Assembly: GCA_964019135.1 (NCBI GenBank)
Contig: OZ025248.1
Coordinates: forward strand, 76,018,119-76,082,118
Source of the DNA: Arenicola marina
Lineage: Eukaryota; Annelida; Polychaeta; Arenicolidae
Length of the DNA: 64,000 nucleotides
Direction of reading: 5' to 3'
This document shows, one piece after another, positions 35,425 through 47,290 of the stretch; position 1 is the stretch's first letter, and every line of letters starts with the position of its first letter. A program made the translations under genes and the position numbers. The notes beneath the pieces are model-generated. The model did no database searches and was not told the DNA's origin. It was given only the letters and a program-made list of their open reading frames with translations.

Positions 35425-37590
35425 GCGAGCTCTAGCGAGCTATTATGGTAACGTATACAAGGGAAAAAAAAATAAAAATAAATAAATAAATTAAAAAAAA
35501 AAATGTTTGGCTTGCCATACATTGCCATACTATACGATTCAAAAAACGTCGGCCGCGCGTCATGGCCGAGAATGAAGGCGATGATAGGAGCCATTTCAGA
35601 AAGTTCCAGACTATATAACAGAATATACGCCTAAAATTAATATTTTATTGCTTTATTTGTCTGATAAATGAAGGATTATGATTATGAAAACTATAAAACA
35701 TTGATTACATTTTTATTCACCATTTCTCCCGGCTACTAGCGGAACGCCCTCTGTTGGGACATTGATGCTAACATCCGGAAAATGCGAACCCTGGCGAACG
35801 CGTTCGAAACTCGACTCAAACTTTTGTTTGTTTTTGCTGTTTGGCATAGATCTAAGTGATAAGAAATTTAGACAAGGTGTGTATTATTTTTGAAAGTCAT
35901 CTGTTTATTTCAACTGATTGCTACGACAGTTTTCATGAATATTTCAGCCCCTGGTTGTCAATTTTTTAAGTCAGACAAGTGACCAAGTCGAGTGTCGTCT
36001 TCGCGTCGGTCTGTCAAACTGTCGTGTCACTGTCAACCCTGGTCAAATTAGACAAATAACTGACTCAGTCGTTGATTTGTTGACGTCTACTTGTCAGTAC
36101 GTTTTGTTGAGATTGAAGGTTGGTATTTTGATATAAAACCATCTAACTTGACAGCTTTGGCTAATTTTGATCTTGAACTAACGTTTTAGTCCAAGCTAAA
36201 ACAAGTCAGATAGTCATAGATTAACCTGAATGTTCAGACGGTACAGTCTTGACACTTGTTCTTGTGACTGTAACAGTAAGCATCAGACTGTCAAACTGTA
36301 ACGTCTGAACATTCAGGCTAGCCATAGATATCATATGGATATGGTCAGGGAGACAGGAATGTCTGATGAAATCAATCTGGACTGGTTGAAAGAACAAGCA
36401 TAGCTGTGGTCAACACCAGTGTCAGTGACCCTGACAGTAGCCTGAAAGTTCAGACGCTACAGTCCTGACACTTGTTCTTGGTGACTGTAGCGTCTGAACT
36501 TTCAGGCTATCCTGACAGAAGTAGGCCTATTGCTATTTGGAATGCAGATTTTACTTTGATGTTTTTGGAATCATGTTTAGACCGAGTTATTTTGGGCCAA
36601 TTGGGGCCTTTGGCTTTAAACCACTGTCTGTGACTGTAAAACTAAAAAGTAGGTAGGGTAAACACTAAATTTTCCATATGACATCAAATTTCAGCTGCAG
36701 TTTTTGCCTTTTTAAATATAACAATTTAATTCTGGTCTCTATTATGATTCCAAACCTATATTTTAGATGCCTCCACCCATGAAATATATATAGCTCTAAT
36801 TTGAAGAGTTTATTTGAGACAGATTAAATAGGATTTTAAACAAAAACTGTAAATATTTTATTACCGGTATATATTGTTCATAGATCTATACTATTTCCTA
36901 ACATTTGACACCTTTTGCCTAATTCTGACACATATATCTAGGACATCAAAATTTCAGCTGCAGTTTTGCGTTTTTAAATATAACAATTTAATTCTGGTTT
37001 CTAGACTCCAAACCTATATTTCAAATGCCTCCACCCCTGAAATATATAATTTGAAGAGTTTAATTGAGAAAAATTAAACAGGAGTTTAAACCAAAACTGT
37101 AAATATTTTAAGAATATTTTATTATATATTGTTCACATGACTTACTATTTCCTTTTTTTGACACATTTTGCCTACTTTTGACACCCCAGGATAATTCAGA
37201 TTTATTCACAACCATATCACTCGTCTATGATTTGAAAAATTTGCTGTTTTTCAGTGCTATTTTTGTTAATTTTCAAATGATTTTAATCTATATAACTTAT
37301 TTAAATTAATGCCATTATTACGATTTTTAATCAAATGCAGAATTATATATTTTATTCCTCTTAAAGCAACATTTTTAAAATTGTCCCAATACAATCATTT
37401 TCAATGTCAAATGTCAAAAACTGGGGCCCGGATATTTTGTCTGAAGTAATTTACATCGGCGCCGAGGAAAAATGTAGTGCCGATGTAGCAGGGGGAGGCT
37501 TCCACAAAAAATCTGTCACATTATTATCAAAGATCCTACCTCAGAGAAACAGAAAATGTTAAGTCCAATGAATTTGGTATCCGAATAAGT

Positions 37591-39342
37591 GTGTTATGGC
37601 GTATAAACCGTTCCTGTTGGCAGCCTCAGCTCAAATGGCTGTCTCCTCGGCATGCCGTAATCTCGCCAGGTGCGAAGTCTCGCGGACCAAGGGGGGGGGG
37701 GGTGGGGGGAGGAGTGCATATGTGTGCGGTCGCGTGCAACGGTGGGTGGCTCAGACGGCATGCAGGGGTGGGGGGTAATTTACATCGGCGCCGAGGAAAA
37801 ATGATGCATGAGCGGAAATTCCAGAGATCCCACGAGAAGCTGTTTGAATTCCTTGTTCAGAAGATCCCTAACCTTTCCCAAGGTAACGTTGTTTTTCTTA
37901 CAGACCGCGAGAAGGCGATCACGAATGCCGTCACGCGTGTGATGCCCCAGTGCGATATTTTATATTGCTGGAATCATCTACGCCAAGATGTGCGGATGTG
38001 GCTTCGCACTCACGGGGGGCGGAGTGATGATATGACCATTCTATCAGAGCACCTCTTGAGCATTCTAAAGGCTGAGACCAAAGAACTTAGTGAGGCATTA
38101 ATTGATGAGCTAAGCTCTAATTGGAGCGAACCTTTTGTGAAATATTTCGATAGTTCCCTTAAGGGCGATATCTTGGCACATGCGGCCCGTTTCCAAATTC
38201 AAAAGTGGGGAGTGTATAATCCTATATCGGGAATAACAAATAATGCCTCAGAAAGTTTCAATGCGGTCATTAAGCGTTTGCTGGAATGGAAAGAGGGGCC
38301 TGTTGATTGTGTTGCATTGTCACTCTTCCATTTAACTAACTTTTACCTTGCAGAGATAGAGAGGGGCTTTATAGATGCGGGGGAGTTCAAGTTAAAGACA
38401 GCCTTTTCCTCTTTACGTAAATGTCCGGATGATGTACAGTTACCTCAGTATCGGGATTTGGATATCTTAGTCGCAGAATTGAGAGAGGGGATTAACTCAG
38501 TCGGGGTCAGTGTAGCACATGTCAAGGATAGTGAGCAGGTTCCATCCGTTGATGTCAGGGATAGTGAAGATCAGGTCCAATCGGGTGATGTGAGGGCTAG
38601 TGAAGAGGAGGAACAGGTCCCATCCGTTGATGTCAGGGATCATATGGCAGTTACTTCTAGTTTATTACGAGATAAGTTCCCGCATAACGGTTTTCAACTT
38701 AGCACCGCTGCACCTATTTGGAAGGATAAAGCATGGCAGATGCCCTCCGCCAGCTTGCGCTTGCAGAGCGTCCCCGCTCCTTGTGGGCAGATCCATCACA
38801 CCGGCAAGGATCACTGGGTAGTTTCGTTTCAAGATGTAGTTGGGGGGCCGGTGTATGTATTAGACAGCGTCTACAAGGCACATGGGCCACTCACTCCCTC
38901 CCTCGAGATCCAGCTAGCCCAGATTTACGGCCACGGGCGAACTTCACTAGATGTTATACTGCCAGTCGCGCAACAACAGCAGGACGGATGGGATTGCGGC
39001 GTATTTGCCATAGCTAATTTGATTGAGTATTGTTCAGGAGGCTATACAGATCTTTTAAAGAAGGGCGTGATACCATTTGAGTTTGAGCAAGATATGATGA
39101 GGTCGTGTTTGATTGATATCATTAAGGACAAGAGTATTAGATCTTTTCCGAAATTAGACGTTCCCAGTAAGAAAGTTAAGCATAGGAAGATTAAGTTGCC
39201 ATTGTATTGCTGTTGTCATCTGCCGCAATGCTATGGCGACATGGTGCAATGTAATGTATGTGATAGGTGGTTATTTCAAAAGTGTGTTAACTTGACGAAA
39301 GCTAAGATGGATAGGGATTTCTTTTGTTCGGCTTGCTCATGA
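37591..39342 (+). CDS. MULE transposase remnant fused to C48/Ulp1-like protease and PHD-like finger
   Basis: Uninterrupted frame of 583 codons. The first 70 residues read through the terminal repeat and are probably not native; the Met pair at 71-72 is a better start. Residues 95-260 are the second half of a Mutator-like transposase: TDRE (Asp105), CWNH at 126-129 and TNNASESFN (Glu221). The part holding the first catalytic Asp is missing. A linker holds two EQVPSVDVRD repeats. Residues about 400-510 resemble a clan CE cysteine protease, with His408 (DHWVV), Asp425 (VLDS), Gln around 461-464 and Cys469 (DGWDCG). Residues 540-582 form a PHD-like Cys finger (C554, C557, C565, C579, C582), but the usual His position is Phe562. 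An AATAAA lies just after the stop. It cannot transpose alone as it stands; the protease could still fold. Confidence 0.75.
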   Translation: MLWRINRSCWQPQLKWLSPRHAVISPGAKSRGPRGGGVGGGVHMCAVACNGGWLRRHAGVGGNLHRRRGKMMHERKFQRSHEKLFEFLVQKIPNLSQGNVVFLTDREKAITNAVTRVMPQCDILYCWNHLRQDVRMWLRTHGGRSDDMTILSEHLLSILKAETKELSEALIDELSSNWSEPFVKYFDSSLKGDILAHAARFQIQKWGVYNPISGITNNASESFNAVIKRLLEWKEGPVDCVALSLFHLTNFYLAEIERGFIDAGEFKLKTAFSSLRKCPDDVQLPQYRDLDILVAELREGINSVGVSVAHVKDSEQVPSVDVRDSEDQVQSGDVRASEEEEQVPSVDVRDHMAVTSSLLRDKFPHNGFQLSTAAPIWKDKAWQMPSASLRLQSVPAPCGQIHHTGKDHWVVSFQDVVGGPVYVLDSVYKAHGPLTPSLEIQLAQIYGHGRTSLDVILPVAQQQQDGWDCGVFAIANLIEYCSGGYTDLLKKGVIPFEFEQDMMRSCLIDIIKDKSIRSFPKLDVPSKKVKHRKIKLPLYCCCHLPQCYGDMVQCNVCDRWLFQKCVNLTKAKMDRDFFCSACS

Positions 39343-39979
39343 TTAATCAAAATAAAACAAAATAAAATGCTTCATTTAACTTACACATTGTTGTTTGTGT
39401 CTGTTCTTTCACTTGCTCAGGTTTTTATTTTATTTCTATTAACTTCGCCGCGCGCCCTCATGCCTTTCGTACTATAAACACCAATCGACCTTAAGCCACC
39501 AGTCATAACGGCTTTTTCAGACATAACAAGTTCACGCATTCTCATTAACAACGCGATACCCCAGCCCACACCACGCTTAATGGCTTCTTTCTAAATGAAA
39601 CGGTAGCGAGACGCCTCCCCCGTCTCCTCTCCTCGGTCCTACTTGGTTCCTCGGACCAATGCCCAGTAACACCCCCACCCCTCTCCCCCGCCTCTTGACT
39701 TCGAAGTGCACCCCCCACCCCTGCATGCCGTCTGAGCCACATTTTGTCTGAAGTAATTTACATCGGCGCCGAGGAAAAATGTAGTGCCGATGTAGCAGGG
39801 GGATCCTCGGTACAATGCCCAGTAACACTTCGAAGTGCACCCCCCACCCCTGCATCATTTTTCCACGGCGCCGATGTAAATTACCCCCCACCCCTGCATG
39901 CCGTCTGAGCCACCCACCGTTGCACGCGACCGCACACATATGCACCCCCCACCCCCCACCCCCCCCTTGGTTCGCGAGG
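39343..39979. other. 3' part of the Mutator-like insertion, non-coding
   Basis: Contains AATAAA words at about 39350-39366, a direct copy of the left-edge repeat at 39741-39804 and the right inverted repeat. The GC-rich open frames here are products of CCCCACCCC tracts. Confidence 0.6.
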
Positions 39980-41866
39980 TTTCCCTGCCAGACAAATATA
40001 GATCTAGATAACCATCACAAAACAATATAGGACATACAAATATTTCATATCCAGTCTATTTGGGCATGAAATTTAAACATATCACTGGCAAAAATATAGC
40101 TAGGATATATCAACAGTTTAACAAATATTGCCCCACTTAAAATGTCAAGCTTTGAGTATATTCACACAAAAAATGGTTGTACTTTGTATTGTCAACATCC
40201 CCTTGCTGACAAATAATTAAAATATTAATCAAAAAGGCAACAATTATTTAATAAAAAGTTTAATAAAAAAGGCAACAATTATTGAATTAAAAGTTTAATA
40301 AAAAAGGAAACAATTATTAGATTTAAAGTTTAATAGAAAAAAGAACAATTATTGAATTAAAAGTTAAATAAAAAAGTCAACAATTACTGAAACAACGGTT
40401 TTAGTAGTTCATATTGATAAGCAACACAAATGTGTACCATTTTGAGGATCAGAAAACTGTCTGGACTACTCCTACTCAAGCAGTATTACTTCCAAATAGA
40501 GATACCAAGTATACATAATAAACAGGGTTTAGCATGTAAAAGTGTCTACCGGTAAATAGGCAATATAGGCAACATATGGTCAGTTTACTTAATTTTACTT
40601 ATACACTGGTGCGACTTATCTATGGCTCAAGTCTAATAATTTCTCAAAATCGGTGGGTGTGACTTATACACTGGAAATTTGGTAACATATGCCCAGTTTA
40701 CTTATCTTTTTTTTATGTTTACTTTCTAAAAACATTTTTTGTGAGAGATACCAATATTACATTGGTAGCAAATTGTATAGATCTAGGATGATAGAAGAAG
40801 ACGGATGATGATAAAACATACATTGTACTTCTGACATGTGGTGAGTGTTCAAGAAACTTACTCGTGGTGTATTTAGCAACAGTTCAGTATATGTTCTCAT
40901 GGACAGGTCACAACCGCATAAAGCCTGCTATAAAACATGTTATAGATTGCTAGAATGGTAGAAGAAGAAGGATGATGATAAAACATACTTCTGACATGGT
41001 GTGAGTGTTCAAGAAGCTTACTCATGGTGTATTTAGCAATTGTTCAGTATCTGTTCTCCTGGATAGGTCACAACAGGCAATGAAAATATGTTTTTCATGA
41101 AGGAGTTACCTCCGAAAATAGTTTTAATAGAAATGATATAGATCTATTAAAGTCCTTCTAATATAAATAGAAATATTTATGGACATGTTGTCATCAATTT
41201 TTTTTGGCCATATTGGGGCATATTTAGCTTTTTTATGAACATATACCTGCATGGTACATAGATAGGTATAGATTGCTATAAATCTATGACCAGCTATAAA
41301 CTTGATTTAAAAATATCTCATCAACCTATATATAATTTTAGCAAAGGGAAAAAAGGATAAAAAATGAATAAGATATTAATTATCATAAAATAGATCTAAT
41401 ATGATTAATTATAGACTCAAGCAACTACTTATTTTTGTATTTCTCTGCATATATGACTTTAAGCCCAAATATTACCGTTAAACAACTAATTAAGCCATCC
41501 ATCTTATTTTTAATTAAAAGAAATAGATAAAAACATCAGTTCTATAACTTAAATAAGATATTTCAGTACAGGTAGTTTGAAGAATATAAACTACTTCAGC
41601 TAATACAGCAGATATAAGACAGCATCTAGTCAACTCGACCCACGACATGCCCGACCCATCACCTACTCAACCCCAAGCCAACTCGACCCCAAGCTAACTC
41701 AACCTCAAACCAACTATACCTGTGTTGGTTTTGGGTCTAGTTGTCTAGAAACCTATAAGATTAGGACAGCTGGCTGCTGCAGTTGATACAGCAGCTTTAA
41801 GAGCTAGGCCTTTATTATTATTTAATTTGGGTGAGCTCGCAACTTAGGCAATGCCTATTCATATTA

Positions 41867-44080
41867 TGTCGTATGACTATAGACCTCCCCCCCCCCCCCC
41901 ACCCAATATACTGCGCCTGTGCAGGCTGTGGTTGCCCGTCACTGCTTCAAACCCCGAAAAAGTGTTTCCGGTGTTAAGTCACAGTTGGTTGTGTGCGACG
42001 TTTAGGGGCGCCCCCTGCCGTCTAAGACTGTTTGTGGACCCACAAGTCCACGGCTGCGGCTGCAGTATTACCCAGTGGTTCCCCCTGGGCGCATTTCTTT
42101 GGTAGCTCGGTATATCCCTGCGGTAACACATTACGCATCGGTATATCGCCCTACTTTCACCCGGGTATGAGTGCGCGCGCACCCATTTGGTATGCCGATG
42201 TGCCCCGTTTAAAACGGAGGTTTAACACAGCAGGGGACTGTATTCGGGAGAAGATGGCCAACTCTTGAACAGTTGAAAGGGGATGAGAGTATGTTGGTTC
42301 CAGTGCCCCGACGTGTACCGGATGTGAACGGTGTGTGGAATAGGAATTGGAATAGGCATATCCCTATCGGCACACCCGGAAGTTCCCTGTCACGTGTTGC
42401 GGTTCCCCGGGATACCACTCTTAGCCTGTTCCGCGGCACCAACTTCGCTCGCAAGCTCCCCGCACGGTGGCGCTACGCAAGCTCCGCTTTTACCGCTGCT
42501 CAGAGACCGCTGCTGTCGGCCGGGGGCAAATTTCAAGATTCTCGAAAAACGGACAAATCAGCTGTAATTTTCTGCATCATTATACTTTTCAACAATTAAC
42601 CATACAATTTTGTACTCTTTCAAAAAAGTTATAATTGTGACAGAACTCTTTCTTTTCATCACCTGATTTCAGGCGTTATTAGTCTTAGGCTGGGTCCCAG
42701 CTCTAACTTGTAGAAATGCGCGACGCATCTTTCCTATCAATCTGCGCAGCGCCAACCTGGCGAGCGAGTGTGAAAATGCATTGAGGACGTAGGCGACAAC
42801 AGAGATACAATGAAGCCCTAGCGGAGTGAGTCGAAGGCAGAGAGTGCTTCGCTCGCTCAGAGCGGCGGTACTAGCTTATACCACTCTCTGCCTTCGACTC
42901 ACTCCGCCAGGGCCCCATTATAAAATCGTGCGGGGAGCTTGACCGAACCAGGGCTGAGTTGCGGAGCACGACCGCCGCGATAATTTGTTGCGGGCATACT
43001 TAAAAAATAATTAACGTTAATTTTGAAATAGCAGCACACTCTAAATGGTGTAAAATATTGATCAATAATGGATAATTATTATGCATCGATAATCGTTGTC
43101 CAGAGTTTAAAGTGCGTGAAAACCCAAATTACCTTCACGCCCAAAGAAATACGCCCAATATGGCGGATGCTAACTAGGATGTATGCCAATAAATAACCCA
43201 ATGTATCTGTTATAGTAAAAAAAAAGGCCCTATCAAACCAGTTAGTTGGAGGAGGCATTTCAGTTGAGGTGGGGCAAGGGGTATTTCCGTTCGTCGGGAA
43301 GTGGCTTTCAAATTTACCATGACCTGGGAATGAGGAAAATAATAACTGGGCATAGGGTATTAGCGGACCGCCGTGATCAAGGATTATTACGAGTTTTCTG
43401 TTTTAGGCGTTGCGCCAACGTGTCACCAGGGAGAATCTGTGTGACGTCATAATGCCTCGTTTTCATTACAAATGCGAAAAAAGGTTAGTTTCTCAGCCGT
43501 GTTGTCCCATCGTAACAAATATTCATCATTGTCATGGCGCAAATGAATGAAAAATATGTCGTCTGTCCGTCTTTGACCTGTCTGAAGAAAATGGCAAAAT
43601 AGTGGCAAAATAGGTACAAATTTGCCCTTTTTGGGGCCTGTGAAATTTTTTATAACGAAAAGCGTTTTATATTTGTTCCTGTTTGTTACGTGATACATTA
43701 ACAAATGTATATGGGCGCTGAAGCAGACAGCTGACCTTCGTTACCGAAGTAAAAGATTCTGGGCTGTTGCCATCTAAGGTAAACACTGAAAGAAAGTAGA
43801 ACTCAGTGGATACAAGGTCGAGAAATTTGTTTGAAGAATTAACACGATCAAACATTAGTATAAGTCAAGCCCCAAACGTAAAAAATCCGATGCGGAATAC
43901 ACTGCACCGTATTTTTCATACAACGGTCAAATGTTAAGGTTACGTACAGGGGCAAAATTACCCACGCTGATTGGAGCAAAATGACCCAGTGGACCGTTTT
44001 ACCCACATCCAATTTAATATGTATACTCTAACAGAAACGGTTATCTTTAGCAAACTGGATGATATGTTCACTGAAACGGA
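41867..44080. other. Non-coding stretch with inverted repeats
   Basis: No gene is supported. It includes a C-rich run at about 41888-41901. GCTCCCCGCACGG near 42456 is complementary to CGTGCGGGGAGC near 42928, and a strong hairpin lies between them. Confidence 0.45.
42815..42912. repeat. Strong hairpin
   Basis: GGAGTGAGTCGAAGGCAGAG...AGTG pairs perfectly with CACT...CTCTGCCTTCGACTCACTCC, about 24 bp, around a 40-nt loop. It may be the core of a small inverted-repeat element bounded by the GCTCCCCGCACG pair. Confidence 0.8.
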
Positions 44081-44086
44081 ACATCT

Positions 44087-44650
44087 TTGATGATCACGAA
44101 TATGCTTGAAGAAGAAAATGATGTGCGTCACAGAGAGCCTGAAGAAGAGAAAGTCAGACACCCCAGAAAGATTGAAGAAGAGAGACCTGTTCGTCCCATG
44201 GAGCGTGAAGAAGGGGGAGTTGTGCATCCCAGGAAGCTTGAAGAATGGGAGAGCCTACGTCGTTGGAAGCTTGGAAGTACAGAGAGCTGGGCGTCACAGG
44301 GACTTGATGAAGGGAGAGCTGGGCGTCCCAGGGAGTTTGATGAAGGGAGAGCTGGGTGTTCCAGGGGGCTTGATGAAGAAAGAGCTGGGCGTCCCAGGGA
44401 GTTTGAAAAAGGGAGAGGTGGGCGTCATAGGGGGCTTGATGAAGGGGGAGCTGGGCGTCCCAGGGAGCTTGAAGAAGGGAGAGGTTGGCGTCCCAAGGGG
44501 CTTGATGAAAGGAGAGCTGTGCGTCCCAGGGGGCTTGATGAAGGGAGAGCTGTGTGCCCCAGGGAGCCGGAAGCGTTGATTGAGGCAGAGCCAGGCGGCA
44601 CGCGACATCGTGTCTCCATTCGATACAGTCCCACTCCCAATAGCTACTAG
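44087..44650. repeat. 33-bp minisatellite, open in several frames on both strands
   Basis: About 15 degenerate units of 33 bp (11 codons). Because the period is a multiple of three, each frame gives an 11-residue repeat. The plus strand gives a 187-residue Glu/Arg/Gly-rich product starting at 44087. The minus strand gives a 138-residue product from 44710 whose first 25 residues look like a signal peptide (CLLLGFVFLTGSLVAIGSG), followed by repeats of the type PGTPSSPFIKP. I cannot tell whether any of these is translated. Confidence 0.6.
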
Positions 44651-46500
44651 ACTTCCAGTTAGAAAGACAAAGCCAAGTAACAGGCACTGCCCCGCTACGG
44701 TCCCCACCAACAGAAAGAGTGTGGCAAGGCCCGGCTGATTTTGAGAGGTCAGAAGTCTAGGAGACAGCTAAGGGTCGTCAGGATAAGACGCAGATGGGTG
44801 ATGTGATGGTGGGGGGGGCACTATTATTCAAACCTGGTTGGGGGGTTCGTCGGGGGCCTTGATGCTTGAGAGAGCGGATATTTGTAATGAAAAGGGGTGT
44901 CCACCCCCGCCCCCCCCCCCCCATCCTTCTGGGTCAAACTGTCCCAGAGAGTTAGGAGTTGCAACAGTTTGCGTTGTTAGGCTGTTGAGTTCACTTATTA
45001 ACATGCTGACATTACGTGCTGACATTTTACTCCTTTAGGGGGACAAAATGACCCACTATGACATAAACCATGTTTTTTGTGCTAGTAACAATTTTGTTCG
45101 TGTCATTCGCATGTATCCAAGCAATGGTATTCACAATACGGGGTTGTCAGTTTACCAAAATTTGGCTCTTTTTCATATTACATGACCATTAATCGGGAAA
45201 TCGTCAATTTAGTATCATGTATCCGCCCTTCCATTGTATGCGGGAGTTCTTCTTTTAATTCATCGTGAATATGGGAATCAGCCACGGTGAAGAAATTTAT
45301 TCTTCGTGATCTGGGAACCTTTGTCCATCGCCAACAAATAGTGTCAGAGATGCAAAATAATTGAGCAGGTTGTGTGCAATCCGGCTAATTATCTGTCATT
45401 AGATCTGCTGATCTATATTAATCTCAGGCGTCGGCGTAAAAGTGGTTAACCTTAAAGTAAGGAACTCGTCTTTTATCAACTCTTACGAGATGGAAACTAT
45501 TTTCACTATGTCTGAATTTGCACTAATTGGAAGAATTGTAAACATATCTGCCTTTCCCGCGCGTATACGTATGTAGGAACTACCACGAGGCAGGGCCCTG
45601 ACCACGAGGAAATACGTGTTCCTCGCAATCTTCCGGCAGATGGCGCTCCGCTATCATGTAAAGCATCCGAACACAACCGAGCGCCGACGAATGTACTCGG
45701 CGAGCCACAAAGTCCATCGCTGCATCGGTCGTAGGGAGTCGGCTGACCAAGGTTTCTGTAAATACTTTGTAAAGACTTTGTCGAAATCGTTTCTACCGAC
45801 AGATCTCTTTTGATGCAGTGATGCAGTGAACCAGTCAGATACCCATTGACAATTGAGAACTGTCAGTGTCAAATGTAAACAACCACGACCAATATACAAC
45901 GGCGATAATAGGGTGAGTCAGGCCTGGCTCACTGACACTAACTCTACAGCGGAAACTCTCCGGACATCGAAATTTGCGAATTATTTGTTTACTCTACGAG
46001 TTGAGGACGAATTCTATGCATATTCCTTACCTATGAACTGGGGCCTGTCTGAACAATTGTTTATCCGATCTGCAGTTTGATTCCCATCCTCACAATACAT
46101 GACCTGCCATGGTATTTAATAGAGCAGACAATGTTTATCGTTCTCTTGTCATTTGCGCAAATGTAAAGGTCATCCAACTGCCACCTGATTGGTTCAAAAT
46201 CTAGGTCAGGTTGGCAAAGTCCATCGTGTCATTTGACGAGGGTACTGAGGTTAGATGCAATGGTCAGAGGGTAATGGTTGATATGCTGTACCCACTTTTG
46301 CGGGAGGCACAATGAATCTAAGTTTAGCCTCAATTGATACTAAACTGATTTCAAGTTCCTTCTGGGTCACTTTAGGTATGCGTCAATGCTTAAAAACAGA
46401 GCTAATGATAAAACACTACAAAGGAATTCAAACCCATGACCCCTTACAAAGATGTAAATGGTATCGCCCAGGAAATACAAACCACTGTGGCTACCAACAT
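44651..46500. other. No gene recognised
   Basis: Contains a C run at about 44907-44922. No supported coding region or known repeat. Confidence 0.4.
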
Positions 46501-46985
46501 CAGTTACTATAGACAGCAGAACTGTAAGTGCTTAACTGTAAAATTAAGTACTGCAGTAACTGTAAAATTAAATATTATAAAATTAAGTAGGTACTGCGGT
46601 AACTGTAAAATTAAGTACTGCAGTAACTGTAAAATTTAATACTGCAGTAACTGATGTCTAGCGCTTTTCCAGCATGGTCCCCTTATCAGCTCGCGGGATG
46701 TCTATAAAGTGCTGTTTCAGCATGTAGTACGCTTAATAGCAAAATTAGATACTGCGGTAACTGGTGTCTAGCGCTATTTCAACATGTAGTCTGCTTAACT
46801 GTAAAGTTAGATACTGCAGTAACCGATATCTAGCGCAGTTTTCGCATGTAGTCCGCTTAACTGTAAAGTTGGATACTGCAGTAACCGATATCTAGCGCAG
46901 TTTTTGCATGTAGTCCGCTTAACTGTAAAGTTAGATACTATGTGTAGTCCACTTAGCAGCAAAATTGGACACTGGTAATTAGTGT
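46501..46985. repeat. Imperfect tandem repeats around CTGTAAAATTAAGTACTGCAGTAA
   Basis: Short units of 20-35 bp at 46520-46650 pass into units of about 65 bp (GATACTGCAGTAACCGATATC...GCATGTAGTCCGCTTAA) at 46740-46940. Confidence 0.7.
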
Positions 46986-47014
46986 CTAGCGGGTGTGTGA
47001 TGCTGCTTTGATGA

Positions 47015-47290
47015 CGGTTTGGGCATTGCTGCCAGTATGACTACCGGCTTGCCACATATATCTGATATGGTATTGAATTCGGCGATAAGGCATTGAGACT
47101 AATGTTATTAGTGTTGGCACCTACCCAGGTATGGGTGACTGCGGAAAAAATGATAAGCATCCAGCAACAATGTTGACACATTCCATATAGTCAAGGTGGC
47201 TGCTAGTGCCAATGTGCCGGTGTATGCAGCAGGTGCATCGGCGTGCGTAGTGTGACAGACAGACCTACAGCTTGATTTTATTATTATAGA
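47015..47290. repeat. Dispersed repeat Y, copy 3 (diverged)
   Basis: Shares GATGACGGTTTGGGC, GGCGATAAGGC and GTGACAGACAG...TTGATTTTATTA with the ends of 25045-26125 and 53475-54230. Confidence 0.55.

Larger units (their letters stand above)
37425..39979 (+). mobile_element. Mutator-like insertion carrying a transposase-protease-PHD gene
   Basis: The host repeat reads AAAACTGG before and TTTCCCTGCC after, continuous in the sister copy, so the boundaries are clear. An inverted pair of about 130 bp lies at 37679-37808 and 39851-39978. The word GTAATTTACATCGGCGCCG occurs at 37446, 37777 and 39753, and inverted near 39866-39885. An additional 64-bp direct repeat (37434-37497 and 39741-39804) lies near the edges. 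No obvious 8-10-bp target duplication is seen. Confidence 0.7.
35425..41866 (+). mobile_element. Unclassified 4.1-kb element, copy B, split by a 2.55-kb insertion
   Basis: It follows copy A head to tail with no spacer and is nearly identical over long stretches (for example 31500-31900 against 35565-35970), so the duplication is recent. It is interrupted between 37424 and 39980 by the transposase-protease insertion and differs from copy A by several internal deletions. Confidence 0.72.

Noticed and set aside
39545-39945. Minus-strand Gly/Arg-rich frames near the Mutator-like right end
   Set aside because: They read through the terminal repeats and CCCCACCCC tracts, mirroring the non-native first 70 codons of the fusion gene.
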